NCBI RefSeq assembly: GCF_037176765.1
Contig: NC_090025.1
Location: 19,900,545-19,964,544 of the forward strand
Direction of reading: 5' to 3'
Length of the DNA stretch: 64,000 nt
Origin: Anolis sagrei
Taxonomy: Eukaryota; Chordata; Lepidosauria; Squamata; Anolidae
Made by a program: the position numbers and the translations under genes. Under the pieces are notes generated by a model, which had not been told where the DNA came from, searched no databases, and was given only the letters and a program-made list of their open reading frames with translations. This document shows positions 32,276-43,265 of the stretch, piece by piece. Every line of letters starts with the position of its first letter. Position 1 is the first letter of the stretch.

Positions 32276-33964
32276 ATTCGGTGGAGTGAATTTCTACAAG
32301 GAAGAGGCTATGGAGGCAACATCAATTCCCTTAGTGCTGATAAAGAAGTCCTGAAGGTTGGGTTTGCTGGTGAGAATCAGGACAAAGATGGTGACCACCA
32401 AGAAGGAGAAATATTTTTTGCCCCCACCAGACAGTCTGATATTGCTGAAGAAGTTTCTGCACTTGATCCAATACATCCTCAAGGAGGTTTTCTGCATGAA
32501 AATGAGAGCCATCTGCTCCATAAGGACACTAGACTTACACAGGCTAATAAATATGAGACTGAACATACAACACAGAAAAACATGGGCCTGAATGTTTATT
32601 TCCCTGCAGAGAAAGCTATTAAGAACATTCCTGTAGACACTTTTAAAGAAGCCACTAATGCTGAGGGAAGTGCATTAGGGCATTTGAGAGAGCGAAATGC
32701 CATCCATGGTCCAGTACCATCAATACCCATCATTCCAGAAGAAGGTCTCATTACTGAGGAACATCACATCAAGGGATTCCAAACCAGCAGTGGTTTTAAG
32801 GCAAGAAAAGATACTGATGGACGATATGATGATCATTATGGATTTTACAGTTTCCACTTAAACGATGAAGGCATGCAAGGAGATGATCCAAGCTATTTGG
32901 AGGACTCTGATTCTAGTCAGCAAACAAGGGGCCAAAGCGATTCCAGTCAACAGCCTGGGGACTCAAACAGTCCTAACAGCTTAAATGAGGAAGAATCAGA
33001 ACAGTTCACCACATCAGTAGAATCTGGAAGCCCAAATTCTTCCAGCAGATCCCCTGATTCCAGTGCTTCCAGTGATTCTGGTACCTCTTGTGATTCGAGG
33101 AATTCTAATGATTGTAGTGGCCCCAGCCATGGCAGCAGTTCAAGTAGTTCCAGTGATTCTAATGATTCTATTGACTCAAGCGATTCTAGTGATTCTTCTG
33201 AATCAAATGATTCTAGTAATTCTTCTGACTCAAGTGATTCTAGTAATTCTTCTGACTCAAGCGATTCTAGTAATTCTTCTGACTCAAGTGATTCTAGTGA
33301 TACTTCTGAGTCCAATAGCTCTAGTGATTCTAGCGACTTGAAGGATTCTTCTGAATCCAGCAGATCCAGTGAATCCAGTGAATCCAGTGACTCAAATGAA
33401 TCCAAAGACTCAAGTGAATCTAGAGATTCTTCTGACTCAAGTGATTCTAGTGATACTTCTGAGTCTAACAGCTCCAGGGATTCTAGTAACTCAAGTAATT
33501 TTTCAAAGACCAGCAGCTCCAGTGAATCCAGGGACTCAAGTGACTCTAGAGATTCCTCTGACTCCAGTGATTCTAGTCATACTTCTGAGTCCAGCAGCTC
33601 AAGTGAATCTAGAGATACTTCTGACTCAAGTGAGTCTAGTGATACTTCTGAGTCCAACAGTTCCAGTGATTCTAGTGACTCAAGAGATTCTCCTGAATCC
33701 AGCAGCTCCAGTGAATCCAGGGACTCAAGTGATTCTGCTGATTCTTCAGACTCCAATGGTTCAAGTATTTCTAGCAATTCTTCTACCTCAAGTGATTCCA
33801 GTGATTCTAGCAATTCTTCAGATTCTAGCAGCTCCAATGATCCCAGTGATTCCTTTACCAATTCCAGTCATCAAAGTGATTCTAACAGCTCCAATGCTTC
33901 TAGTACCTCCAATAATTCTAATGATACCTCTAGTGACTCTGGCAGGTCTAGCAGCTCCAAATAA
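32276..33964 (+). CDS. DSPP: DSPP-type gene, large terminal exon (DSP-like region and Ser/Asp repeat)
   Basis: Open in one frame from the acceptor to TAA 33962-33964, 562 codons, giving about 580 aa with the signal exon. Residues about 19-220 are a mixed, moderately acidic DSP-like region. [18 protein letters not shown] then holds the tolloid/BMP1-type processing site MQG|DDP at residues 220/221, the site used in mammalian DSPP. The rest is a Ser/Asp/Asn repeat (units such as NSSDSSDSS) resembling phosphophoryn, a secreted, heavily phosphorylated nucleator of dentin mineral. A 27-bp unit repeats about three times near 33216-33300. There is no RGD and no DMP1-type C-terminus (DAYHNKPIGDQDDND), which argues for DSPP over DMP1. 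The repeat (about 330 aa) is short compared with human. The overlapping minus-strand Leu/Glu-Ser frames are shadows of the repeat. Confidence 0.85.
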   Translation: MRWSEFLQGRGYGGNINSLSADKEVLKVGFAGENQDKDGDHQEGEIFFAPTRQSDIAEEVSALDPIHPQGGFLHENESHLLHKDTRLTQANKYETEHTTQKNMGLNVYFPAEKAIKNIPVDTFKEATNAEGSALGHLRERNAIHGPVPSIPIIPEEGLITEEHHIKGFQTSSGFKARKDTDGRYDDHYGFYSFHLNDEGMQGDDPSYLEDSDSSQQTRGQSDSSQQPGDSNSPNSLNEEESEQFTTSVESGSPNSSSRSPDSSASSDSGTSCDSRNSNDCSGPSHGSSSSSSSDSNDSIDSSDSSDSSESNDSSNSSDSSDSSNSSDSSDSSNSSDSSDSSDTSESNSSSDSSDLKDSSESSRSSESSESSDSNESKDSSESRDSSDSSDSSDTSESNSSRDSSNSSNFSKTSSSSESRDSSDSRDSSDSSDSSHTSESSSSSESRDTSDSSESSDTSESNSSSDSSDSRDSPESSSSSESRDSSDSADSSDSNGSSISSNSSTSSDSSDSSNSSDSSSSNDPSDSFTNSSHQSDSNSSNASSTSNNSNDTSSDSGRSSSSK

Positions 33965-34870
33965 TCTATTTGAGAATACCTAAGACCCCTATATCAATGG
34001 GAAACATATTCTTGTCCAGACCGCAGTTACCTAAAACCACTGATATGATAAAACTCCATTAAATTGTCTCACTTCTGGTCACAGCATACTATAAAGCTGC
34101 ATTAGAGGACCTAGAGACTGATAGAGAGGAAGATACCATAGAATCGCCTAAAGGACCTAGCAATTTTCTAGAGAGACTACCACCCGCCAGGTGTGAATAA
34201 ATGAAACTGTGGATATGGACTGTAGTTTTAGGGCTCTTATGTAATTGAAATAGTACTAATAGACATCAGCATTACAGAACAATGCTGTAACTGCAGTCTA
34301 TTTAAAAAAAGGAGATAACTGTAGACTACATTTTGATCGTGAATCAGAGAGAGAGAGAGAGAGAGATGCACATGCCATTACAGTATGGAGATATCTTTTT
34401 GTAGTGCTCTAAAATATATTTACTATTTGCTTATGTTTTTTGGAAACTTGAGTTCTAATTGTACTATTACGTAACTTAATTGCATCCCACTAGAAAAGAG
34501 AGAGAGCACTCTCGTAACAAAGAATGTTCAATATCTTTACAAAACTGCACTTCCTAGGATTGTCATACTGCTTTTCAAGATCATTGTAAACTCTAGGACA
34601 ATTTCAGTTGATCTCAAAATAGTTCATGAATGTAGTTAATACAGTGGGACTTCGGCATTTAGTAGAGTTTGGTACCAGGATCCCCTGTGGATATCAAAAT
34701 CTGCTCAAGTATCATTATATATGATGGTGTACTAAAATGATGTCCTTTATATCAAATGCCCAAATAAAAGTTTGCTTTTTGAATATTTTCTTATTATTTT
34801 TTAGCCATGGATGTTGGAAACTGTAGATATAGACTGTACATATTTGCTGTATATTAATAAAAATATATAA
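33965..34870 (+). other. DSPP 3' flank: candidate 3' UTR and DNA-transposon relic
   Basis: AATAAA occurs at 34196-34201 and 34763-34768; either could end the transcript. A (GA)n tract lies at about 34348-34368. About 34640-34860 resembles a degraded DNA-transposon repeat (AGTGGGACTTCGGCATTTAG, GATCCCCTGTGGATATCAAA, CCATGGATGTTGGAAACTG). It contains the second AATAAA, so the first signal, or one further out, may be the native one. Confidence 0.45.
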
Positions 34871-36257
34871 TTGCTACTCCTCTACACCATTTGTTTTACT
34901 TTAACTGATTTCATTTTAGTGTTCTTCCAGCTTGTGTTTTCTGGCTCTGCTTGGGAGGAACATATCCAGTTTTGGACACACAAAAATTCATTTGGACATG
35001 GAGCTTTTACACATCCTGTAATGCCATGATATTCATATTGGGGACAGGAAATCCTCCAAGGATTACATAACCAATGTCATTTTACCCAGTGCATTTTGGG
35101 TTAATATAAGCTTTGGCTAGAAAGCCGTCCACAGTCCTCATACTGGTGATGACAGACAAATCCTCCTCTCTCTTGTATTCTCTGTGGGGTTTTTTGGCAT
35201 TTGTTTTCTTTACTTATTTTGAGGATTGTGGCTTCTTTTTAAAGCTAGGGTGTGGAAACTTGACAACTCAACAAAGCAAGTCTACTGAAGTTGTCAAAAG
35301 GACAACCCCAAGCTGTACTGTAAATATCCTGGCAGAACAAGACAAACATCACTTTCAATATGCTTAGGAAAATAAATATTTTTAAAAAATTAAGTACCCA
35401 GATTGCAAAGAGCCCCACTTGCAAAGACCTTTTGTAGACTCAATCAGTGCTGCAGCCATTAGATCAAACAGTACCCTGTCGTATATGTGGCTACGTTTGT
35501 GGATTCCTGACACTCGCTAGCCTAGTTAATAGTGCTGGTAATAATTTTCAACCATCCTTTTAATTAGAAAGCAGTGAGATCCCAGACAGATGAGATGCCA
35601 CTAAATATAGCATCCAAACATAAGCAAGATCACAACAGATGAATGGAAGCTGTAGGAAAACAACTTTCAGATAAACATTAGGAAAAAAGGATGTAACAGA
35701 AAGCGCTATTCAGCAGTTGGATGAACTCTCTAAGGCGAGGGTTTGGATTTGGATGGCTCTTGTGGTCTCTTCCAAGTCTATGAATCTATGAAGCAGGGAA
35801 AAGGCCACCATAAACACAGGATTAATTGATATAGCAAAAGAAATGGGCTCCATTTAGAAAAATAAAACAAAAGGAAGGGGAGACATAGATTTATAAAATT
35901 ATCAGGTTAGGCACAGTGGAGAAAATGAGGGTGTCTCTTCTGTCACAATACTAGAATTTCTGGTTAGAACATATAAGAAGTAGGCTCAGGAGAGAAAAAA
36001 GAAGGGAGAATCCATTCTACCCGATTCACACTATTCATTCTACTTGGATTCATTTAAAAGGGCATAGGACATGTAGTCATGGGGAGAAGATGCACTAATT
36101 ACTATCAGTCATTTCTAGAGCTTGGAAAAGTTATTTTTTTACAGCAACTTGCAGAATCTCATAGCCTGGCTGTGATAGCTAAATAGAAATTCCAGGCCCA
36201 GAGTCTCTCTCCCACTTGCTGGGTAAAACAACAGTTGAGTACTACTGTCCTGACAGT
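34871..36257. other. Non-coding; CR1 tail relic
   Basis: 35660-35792 holds a degraded sense CR1 3' end (TTGGATGGCTCTTGTGGTCT, CTATGAATCTATGA). Another AATAAA lies at 35371-35376. No DMP1-like or other exon is seen. Confidence 0.45.
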
Positions 36258-36545
36258 CTCCCAGGGCCCTTCCATACAGCCATAAAAACCAGAATACCAA
36301 GGCAGAAAATTTCACAACATCTGCATTGAATTGGATTATCTAAGAGCCCTTCCAGACAGTCCTTATATCCCAGGATCTGATCTCAGGTTTTCTGCTTTAA
36401 ACTGGATTATGTGAGTCTGCACTGCCAGATAATCTGGGATAAACAGAAAATTCGGGATCAGATTCTGAGTCCACACTGCCATATATTCCAGTTCACAGCA
36501 GAAAATGTGGGATTTTATTCATCTGTATGGAAGGGGTCCCAGACT
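36258..36545. mobile_element. Nested fold-back MITEs
   Basis: The outer unit runs GGGCCCTTCCATACAGCC to TGTATGGAAGGGGTCCC. Inserted within its central TTATCT...GAGTCC is a second unit, GCCCTTCCAGACAGTCCTTA to GATCAGATTC. Other copies of the outer unit lie at 57893-58032, and of the inner at 51993-52139 and 55777-55900. Confidence 0.7.
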
Positions 36546-36876
36546 CCCTGGAGGCATCTGACTGCTCTTTTTGGGGAGCAGGATAGAGGACTAGATACTC
36601 CTGTGCCTTCAAGTGTTCTATCAACTTATAGCAACCCCATGAATTTCATAGGGTTTTATTAATCAAGGAATACTCAAAGGTGGTTTAACCAGTTCCTTCC
36701 TCTGAAATATAGCATGCAGCATCTGATATTTGTTGATGATCTCCAATCCAAGTTCTAACCAGTGTTGACCCAACTTAGCTTACAAGATCAGATGGGATGT
36801 GGTGCCTTCGGGGGTAGAGAAGGGCAGGGTACAAATATTGAAATAAATAAATTACAGCCTTTTGCAATCTTTATAA
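36546..36876. other. Non-coding; possible LINE tail
   Basis: 36795-36853 ends GAAGGGCAGGGTACAAATAT with an AAATAAATAAATT tail, probably an L2/CR1-group 3' terminus. Nothing else is recognised. Confidence 0.45.
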
Positions 36877-37285
36877 TACGAGGGGTATTTTTTAAGTAAG
36901 GTCCGTTTTGTTGTAGACACTAGTAGTTCACGCGCATACCACAACGAGCGCAAGCATCGTGTACCGGCATGCCTCGGGAACAACTGTTCTGTGCTTTAAA
37001 AATGTTTAAGACTATCAACTCACCCGCCGATGAATTTCTGTAGTAGGCAGGTTCCTTCCTGACAAAAACCGTATCACTGAGCAAACCTCACATGCGGCGG
37101 GTGAGTTGATAGTCTTAAACATTTTAAAGCACAGAACATAACCATATAGGTTAGCTACAGAGCGGAAACTGAGCACAGTTGTTCCCGAGGAATGCCAGTA
37201 CACGATGCACGTGTGCGTTGCGGTATGTGCATGAACTACTAGTGTCTACAACAAAACGGACTTTACTTAAAAAATACCCCTCGTA
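36877..37285. mobile_element. Palindromic mariner derivative with TA flanks
   Basis: The element at 36879-37283 lies between TA dinucleotides (36877-36878, 37284-37285). The ends CGAGGGGTATTTTTTAAGTA and TACTTAAAAAATACCCCTCG are perfect inverted repeats, and the symmetry continues for nearly the whole 405 bp. The arms include the start of a mariner transposase frame (minus strand MFKTINSPAACEVCSVIRFL, TTEIHRRV), the helix-turn-helix N-terminus. It looks like two 5' ends of an autonomous mariner joined head to head, with a short deletion in the left arm. Confidence 0.8.
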
Positions 37286-38163
37286 GTTAATTCTGCTTGG
37301 AGCAACACAACTTTCTTTCTCTTCATGTGAAAGGGACATTCTTGATTTTTGACAGAGCTCAGGAAAACAAAATGCTTTTTTAAAAACTACAATGTCCACA
37401 ATTCTTTGGAGAATTGTGATATATCAGATACAAAAAAAGGGAACTTTTCTGCATCGTAGATTTTGTGGAAAAAATGTTTCTTTCCATAGGCAACACTAAA
37501 GTTCCATCTATACATAAGAATGAAACCTATCATCCCTACTTTTTTCTTTCCCTCTTTCATTTACTCACTAAAATGCATACTGACCTCAGCAAAATGTATT
37601 TATAGACAATGATTAGGGTAAGGGGAAAGCAGCAGGAAAATGTAGCTTAAGTTTACAAACTGCTTCTTTTAAAAAGTCATATATAATTTAGGGAGTCATC
37701 TCTTTACTTTGCCATGGCTGGAGAAGGTTGTGAAAGCCATCATGGTTATTTGGTAAAGTTTTCTAGCACTATGTTGGGTTGCCCTCATATGAATCATCAC
37801 CAAAGCTTGTTTCAATATAACTAGTGCTTGTAAAAACACATTTTGTTACAGTGACTTAGGTTGCACAGCTGATGAAACCATAATGTAACTTTTTCATGCT
37901 CTGGGATATACAGTGGAATCCATATCCATGGTTTCAATTATCCAAACACTCAGGAAAATGAACTCCAGAAATTTGCTAGATCTTCCATGTGACACTATAA
38001 TATGTTTTCCCCAAAAGTCACCATACAGTTCCACTGAATGACCAAGAAAATTCCTGTAGAGGATACATCTGCCAGACAGTTTTACCTCTCTAGCTTCCAA
38101 CTGCATTTACATGGCAGTGCAGATGAGGCTGAAGTCTTCCAATTCAATTCTCCAGAAATAAAT
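37286..38163. other. Non-coding; nothing firm
   Basis: Near 37909-37960 CAGTGGAATCCATATCCATG resembles a DNA-transposon end. No gene is seen. Confidence 0.4.
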
Positions 38164-38422
38164 TACCATATATACTCAAGTATAAGCCAACCCGAACATA
38201 AGCCAAGACACCTAATTTTACCACAAAAAAACTGGGAAAACTTATTGATTTGAGTATAAGCCAAGGGTGGAAAATGCAGTAGCTACTGGTAAATTTCAAA
38301 AATAAAAATAAAAATTACTGTATATACTTGAGTATACACCAACCTGAATATAAACGAGGGGAACTTTTTCAGCCTAAATAAGTGCTGAAAAACTTGGATT
38401 ATATTTGAGTATATACATAAAT
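38164..38422. repeat. Repeat with ACTCAAGTATAAGCC termini
   Basis: CCATATATACTCAAGTATAA, CGAACATAAGCCAAG and a second block GTATATACTTGAGTATACAC give repeated and partly inverted motifs, the pattern of a DNA-transposon relic common in reptile genomes. The family is not assigned. Confidence 0.45.
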
Positions 38423-39534
38423 ATCCCCTGGTTTAGACCACAAACCGGGGTAACCGTCTTCAACAACAGGAATTTTTTTTAAGAAGAGTTTGGATAGCAA
38501 GGGAGAGGAATTTAGATTACGGTACATCCCAAGGAGATAGAGAAATAATATTGTGGTGTTTCTTATTATTTCTAAAGCAGTAACAGAAGCAGTGAAAATA
38601 TATATCTGTAAAGCAATGCTTTTTGGTTGCTTTGGGTAAAGCAAGGCTTTTGGGACTCTTGGAAGTCCCTGAACAGACTCAGAAATGGAGTGGGCAGATC
38701 AAAAGACAACCTGGTAAAATGACACTACCTAGAAGAATCCTCCACCATGTCTGCCTGTGAGCAGAAGAAGCAACTCCGCATCTGTATGCTTGTCCACAAT
38801 ACCCTGCCTCATGCACAGAGGAAGAATTGTTTAAAGCTACAGACAATACGGTTGCTGTTGCCCAATTTTGGTCTAAAATTATTTAGTCCCTTATGCTCCC
38901 ACTATTTTTATCAGTATTGTATTTATTAATGCAATGCTTTTGACATGAAACAAATAAACACAAAGCTCTAGTGTAAGCCACATTTTCAATGAGAACATCT
39001 TCTTCAGTTCATAAACCTAAAGTTCTTTAAAATCTTTCAGGCAATAGTGCCCCAGTCCTTTGTAAAATGGGTAGTATTATTTCAACCTAGCATGAGCTGA
39101 AGACAAACTGTGAGAGAACTTTTGGAGGTTCCTGCTGGACAAAAACACGCAAGTCATTTTGAAGATAATCAAGAGTAGCAGAATTTCTCAGAGAACTGTA
39201 CTTTTTCAAATTAGTATAATTTCCTAATATTTCTACTATTCAGCTGTAATGTATGATATATAGAAGGCTTTGTATTCTCCAAAATAGTGCTGGATCTTGT
39301 GTAGAAACACCAAAGTTGTTCTGTCTGTCCTTCAAGCAAATAATATTTGGTTATATGAGAATTACCGTAATCTAAATTCCTCTCCCTTGCTATCCAAACT
39401 CTTCTTAATATCCAGTTGCTGCATTGCCTGAAGGTTTGTAAGAAAGTTAGTGATTGTTTTCACTAATGTATGCAGTTCTCATCCTTTTACCCGATATGTG
39501 AATTTACCCAATATGTGAACAAAACTCAAACACA
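38423..39534. other. Non-coding; nothing recognised
   Basis: CCTCTCCCTTGCTATCCAAA at 39379-39398 is the reverse complement of TTTGGATAGCAAGGGAGAGG at about 38490-38509. The shared inverted segments (about 38464-38530 and 39362-39410) suggest two inverted copies of one unknown repeat about 0.9 kb apart. No gene is seen. Confidence 0.45.
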
Positions 39535-39895
39535 GGGGAACTCCAGACAAGAAACAATCAGGAACGCCTAATCACCTCTCAACAAAGGATTTTCCCAGGC
39601 AGCAACAAGCCACACATAAAAACTGTCAGGCCATCAAATGCTAATCAAGGTGGCCAATTCAAACATTCACACCTACCTCCAACAGACAAGAGTTCTTTCT
39701 CCCACCCTGGACTTTCTGCAGATATATAAACCCAATTTTTCTAGTTTCCAACAAACCTCAAAACCTCTGTTGATGCTTGCCACAGATGCAGGTGAAATGT
39801 CAGGAGAGAATGCTTCTAGAACATGGCCATACATCCCAAAAAACCTACAACAACCTAGTGATTCCAGCCGTGAAAGCTTTCAGCAATTTATCTGC
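39535..39895 (+). mobile_element. Penelope-like fragment
   Basis: The longest copy of the family seen here, with AACTCCAGACAAGAAACAAT, CAGATATATAAACCC and an end near CCGTGAAAGCTTTCAGCAA. Its hammerhead-like core (about 39766-39806) is mutated relative to the copies at 23072 and 31751. Confidence 0.55.
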
Positions 39896-40017
39896 ATTTG
39901 TTTTGATGTGACAACTGTTTTGCAAAGTTTGGAGAATGCTGAATATTAAAGGATTCAAAAACGGAATTGCATTTATAATGCAAAACATTCAAGTTTCCCT
40001 GTCTTCCCTAATCACAG

Positions 40018-40227
40018 ATCTCCACTTGCACTGGAGGTGCTGAAGTGGCAGCAGTGGATCCGAATGACCAGAGGCTGCATTTCTCCACATTCAAATGCAG
40101 TTCCATGCAGGAAGGCTCCTCAGAAGCTAAAAATGACTTGACTTCTCAGAATGATGTTTCAGCAATGGCACAGTGGTTTGGCATCTCTTGTGGGGTCAGG
40201 GATATTTTTGGAGCATCCCATCTTTAA
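40018..40227 (+). other. Weak exon candidate between DSPP and IBSP
   Basis: A pyrimidine-rich tract and CACAG (ends 40017) are followed by an in-frame stretch to TAA at 40225-40227, including SSMQEGSSEAKNDLTSQND. It starts in phase 0 after the putative acceptor, as SCPP exons do, but has only modest acidity, a Trp/Cys/Gly-rich end and no homology I recognise. Chance is the likelier explanation. Confidence 0.15.
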
Positions 40228-40984
40228 AGCATCCAAGCTGAATTTTTGGTAATAGATCCCTTCCCTTAGTACCTCTTTACTCTGTATTTCAAAGGGAAAT
40301 ACAGGTGTCTTTTAATCCTGCACCCTAACCACTTTATTTATAAGTAAACCCATTCACTGCAATGGCTTCAGTGCAGGCATTTTTAGGAAAGAAGTTTTAT
40401 ACTGCCATCATAAGTTCATTAACTTGCAAGTAAATTCCAGTGAACTTGGTAAGACTCACTCTGAGTAATTGTGGTGAGGAACTGGATGGATGTTAGTGTT
40501 TTTAAAGTAATCTGTTCCATACTTTTACCACATTGTTGACTTTAACTTTAGAATAAAGCAAAAAAAAAAACCTAATGGGAATTAACATTAAACTTCTGCT
40601 GGCACTTTGTGGAACAAATGTAATTATAATAGTAAAGAATCCCACTGAATGTCCAACAAAGTAAACTCAACAATAAGTAAAATTTTAATGGAGTTTACCC
40701 TAAATGTACAGGATAGATGTATTAGGCCAAGAATCACAGACCTGTTTAATAAGGCTACATTTGCTTTTCTCATATTTCTCGAATTAAATATGTGTAACAG
40801 ACCTTCAGAAAAATCCTGTATGCGCTTTCTGAAGAGTAAAACCCAATGAACACATTTCCTAAATGTATTGCTTAGTAAATGTGTTTAAAACTGCAAGCCA
40901 TCCCAGCTTACCTAATTTAAGAATCGATAACTTGCATTAAATCCAAAGTGCAGGTACACCCTAAGCTTATATTACTTATGTTGA
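40228..40984. other. Non-coding; nothing recognised
   Basis: No gene or clear repeat. Confidence 0.4.
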
Positions 40985-41168
40985 GTCTAGCTGCATCTGC
41001 ATTGTAGAATTAATTTGGCACTGTAACTGCCATGGCTCAATGCTATGGAGTTATACTTTGGTGAGGCAGAGGGTAAACACCTCGTAAAACCTCAACTCCT
41101 ATGATTCCATAGCATTGGCCCAGGTAGTTATAGTTGCATTTATTCTGTATTGTAGATGCACTCTGAGA
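40985..41168. mobile_element. Fold-back MITE (GCATCTACACTGTAGAATT family)
   Basis: GCATCTGCATTGTAGAATTA pairs with the right-hand TATTCTGTATTGTAGATGC, and ATGGCTCAATGCTATGGA pairs with TTCCATAGCATTGG. It is the same family as 57694-57890, 58580-58808, 59405-59708 and 62405-62630. Confidence 0.7.
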
Positions 41169-41204
41169 GACAGACAGCATTATATAGTGATTTGAATATT
41201 GATT

Positions 41205-41725
41205 ATGACTCTGCACCCCCTCGATGGATTGTCACCTTGTCGTGGTGAAGGGACTTGCGTGTTCCAATGAACATGCAGATGCAACGACTGGAGTCATGCA
41301 CTCCCAGGAGTGACCGCAGGGGAGGTTCCAGATTAAGCACAATCCGAAGGCCCAAAGACCTCAACAGCGGAACAGGCGGAGGATAACATGGTACATGTTA
41401 CAATGGCTGTGAAGGCAGAAGAAGGCTGCAACAGATTGAGAAGCCACAGTCGTTGTGTTAACCAGGCTACTAGATGAGACCTTACTCTGTGAAGACTGTG
41501 TGTTGATCGGCTGTGCACTGACCTCCACACATTAAAAAAAACTCACACACAGGCTTCTTCCAAGAAAATAAAAACAAAAAAAACAAAAAAATGACTCTGG
41601 AAACTGAATCCCCACTTGGTCAAGGAAACCCAGTGGATGAAAATGTGCAAATCACACATTCCAAGCCTCAGAAAAAAGCTGAAAGGAAACCCCCTCTGAA
41701 CAAATCTTCCCAAGAAGACCCTGTA
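41205..41725 (+). mobile_element. LINE 5' region or SINE with CACCTTGTCGTGGTG motif
   Basis: CACCTTGTCGTGGTGAAGGG followed by CTTGCGTGTTCCAATGAACA is a motif I associate with 5' ends of some LINEs (Ingi/Nimb-like) and SINEs built on them. A structured GC-rich part is followed by an A-rich stretch at 41540-41590. Assignment is tentative. Confidence 0.4.
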
Positions 41726-41885
41726 ATAGGTTAACCTTAGGGTTTTATGTTTTTATTTTATATGTATTGTTAATTTACTGTTGTTATATGTTGTTTTAGA
41801 TTTTTACTGTTTAACATTGAATTCTTGCTGTTAGCCAATCTGAGTCCCTCTATGGAGGTAGAGAAGATCAGGATATAAAAGTTTC

Positions 41886-41923
<38 letters not shown>

Positions 41924-41925
41924 GC
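41726..41925 (+). mobile_element. L2/CR1-group LINE 3' end with (AAT)n
   Basis: CCCTCTATGGAGGTAGAGAA then GATCAGGATATAAAAG and (TAA)n. This is the 3' UTR terminus only. Confidence 0.7.
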
Positions 41926-41984
41926 CATAAGTCATGTTCCGTCTTCTAGGAGCATAGTTTGCATTACCTTTTAGTTGCATAGGA

Positions 41985-42321
41985 TAGTGTTTCTTTGCAT
42001 TTCCCCAGGGTTGCTACAATCTCAGCTGCACTCTGAAAGTTAACAGCATTAGAGGCTGGAAAGCCAGCCCGCAGGCCCCTTTTGCAGCTATTGGTTCAGA
42101 AAGTATCTCTTTGGGTTTAGAGACCGCCCTTTTTCCTGGGTTGAGTTCTCCATTTTGGAAATCTCCCCTGCCTCCTTCAGAAGGAAAGAAAGCTTCAGAT
42201 GTGCCTTGGTCAGGCAGGTAACTCTGAAAAAAAATTATAAGAAAGATTGAGAACTAGGTAGGAAGATTGAGATACTATAGATTGAGTTATTTAGATAGAG
42301 AAGATATTGAGTACTATTGAA

Positions 42322-42354
<33 letters not shown>

Positions 42355-42840
42355 ATAGCAATTGGGTAATTGAGCAATTGAGTTATAGATAGATATTGAG
42401 TCATTGAGTATTATTGAGAATTACTTCATCTCCAAAGCTAACCTTGAGCTATAGATAGGGGAAAAACCTGCTTTTTTTCTAACCATAGCAGCTCAGGGTT
42501 AGGGTGAAAAGATCCCAGGATTTTTTTCTGCCTTTTGGGGAAAAGGTACCTCAGTAACTGAAGGAAAGGAAAAAAAGATCATCTCTATTGTTTCGCCAAT
42601 TGACGGTTCTGTTTGTAACTTTAACAAGCTGTGCCAAGTCTGCAAGGACTTTGAAAAATAAATATTCTGTTTTGATGTTCAAAGCCTGTAGTATCCTCAG
42701 TTTCTGGGAATCTCAAGCTTCTAAAGAAAGACCCCCGCGGTCTGCCCAGACAAAGAAAGAAGCACATCTTAGTTTTATTTTAATAGGATCTGGGTGTGAT
42801 GGCACATGTCAAAAACACACATCAGTCACAATGTAGGGTC
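41985..42840 (+). mobile_element. Possible solo LTR (fossil)
   Basis: A block of about 0.85 kb with a CAAT-like GCTATTGG, a (GATA)n microsatellite at about 42325-42353 and AATAAA at 42657-42662 followed by about 175 bp. This could be an LTR with U3, R and U5. No TG...CA ends or target duplication could be fixed. Old, non-coding and of unknown family. Confidence 0.28.
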
Positions 42841-42841
42841 T

Positions 42842-43265
42842 ATATTTATTTATTTAGCAATTTTGTATACCGGTCTTCTCACTTCTGTTGAGGGACTCGG
42901 GCTGGTTTCCAACAGTAATATCACAAACAGTCATTAAAACATCATATTACATATTAACCTAAAACATTAAAATAGCAAAATGCAATCAAATAATTACAAT
43001 GGTCAGTCATCACAGTAAAATTGTTGTTCGTCATTCGTCATCATCCATCCATATCACAGAATATTGACTCACTCGTTGAATGCCAATCGCCATAGCCAGG
43101 TTTTCACCTGTTCTCTGAACGTCAAGATGGAAGGGTCAGTTCTGATCTCCAATGGGAGAGAGTTCCAGAGTTGAGGGGCCACCACCGAGAAGGCCCTGTC
43201 CCTCGTCCCCATCAGACGCGCTTGTGAGGCCGGTGGGACCGAGAGCAGGGCCCCTACTGATATCT
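42842..43265 (-). mobile_element. L2/CR1-group LINE 3' end, antisense
   Basis: The minus strand reads LVGPTGLTSASDGDEGQGLL in one frame and, in the proper frame, GTRDRAFSVVAPQLWNSLPL, followed by a 3' UTR and a (TAAA)n-type tail at 42842. It matches the intact LINE ORF2 C-terminus (GTRDRAFSVAAPRLWNALPK). Confidence 0.8.

Noticed and set aside
32947-33861. Minus-strand Leu/Glu/Ser repeat frames and a plus-strand Val/Ile/Leu frame over the DSPP repeat
   Set aside because: Alternative-frame readings of the Ser/Asp codon repeat; the in-frame product has the signal exon, processing site and stop expected of DSPP.
30768-33964. Identification of the gene as DMP1
   Set aside because: It lacks the conserved DMP1 C-terminus and the Glu-rich DMP1 body; the Ser/Asp repeat and MQG|DDP favour DSPP. 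Kept as an alternative in the findings.
34640-34860. Native DSPP polyadenylation region
   Set aside because: The sequence resembles a DNA-transposon relic, so its AATAAA may not be the gene's own signal.
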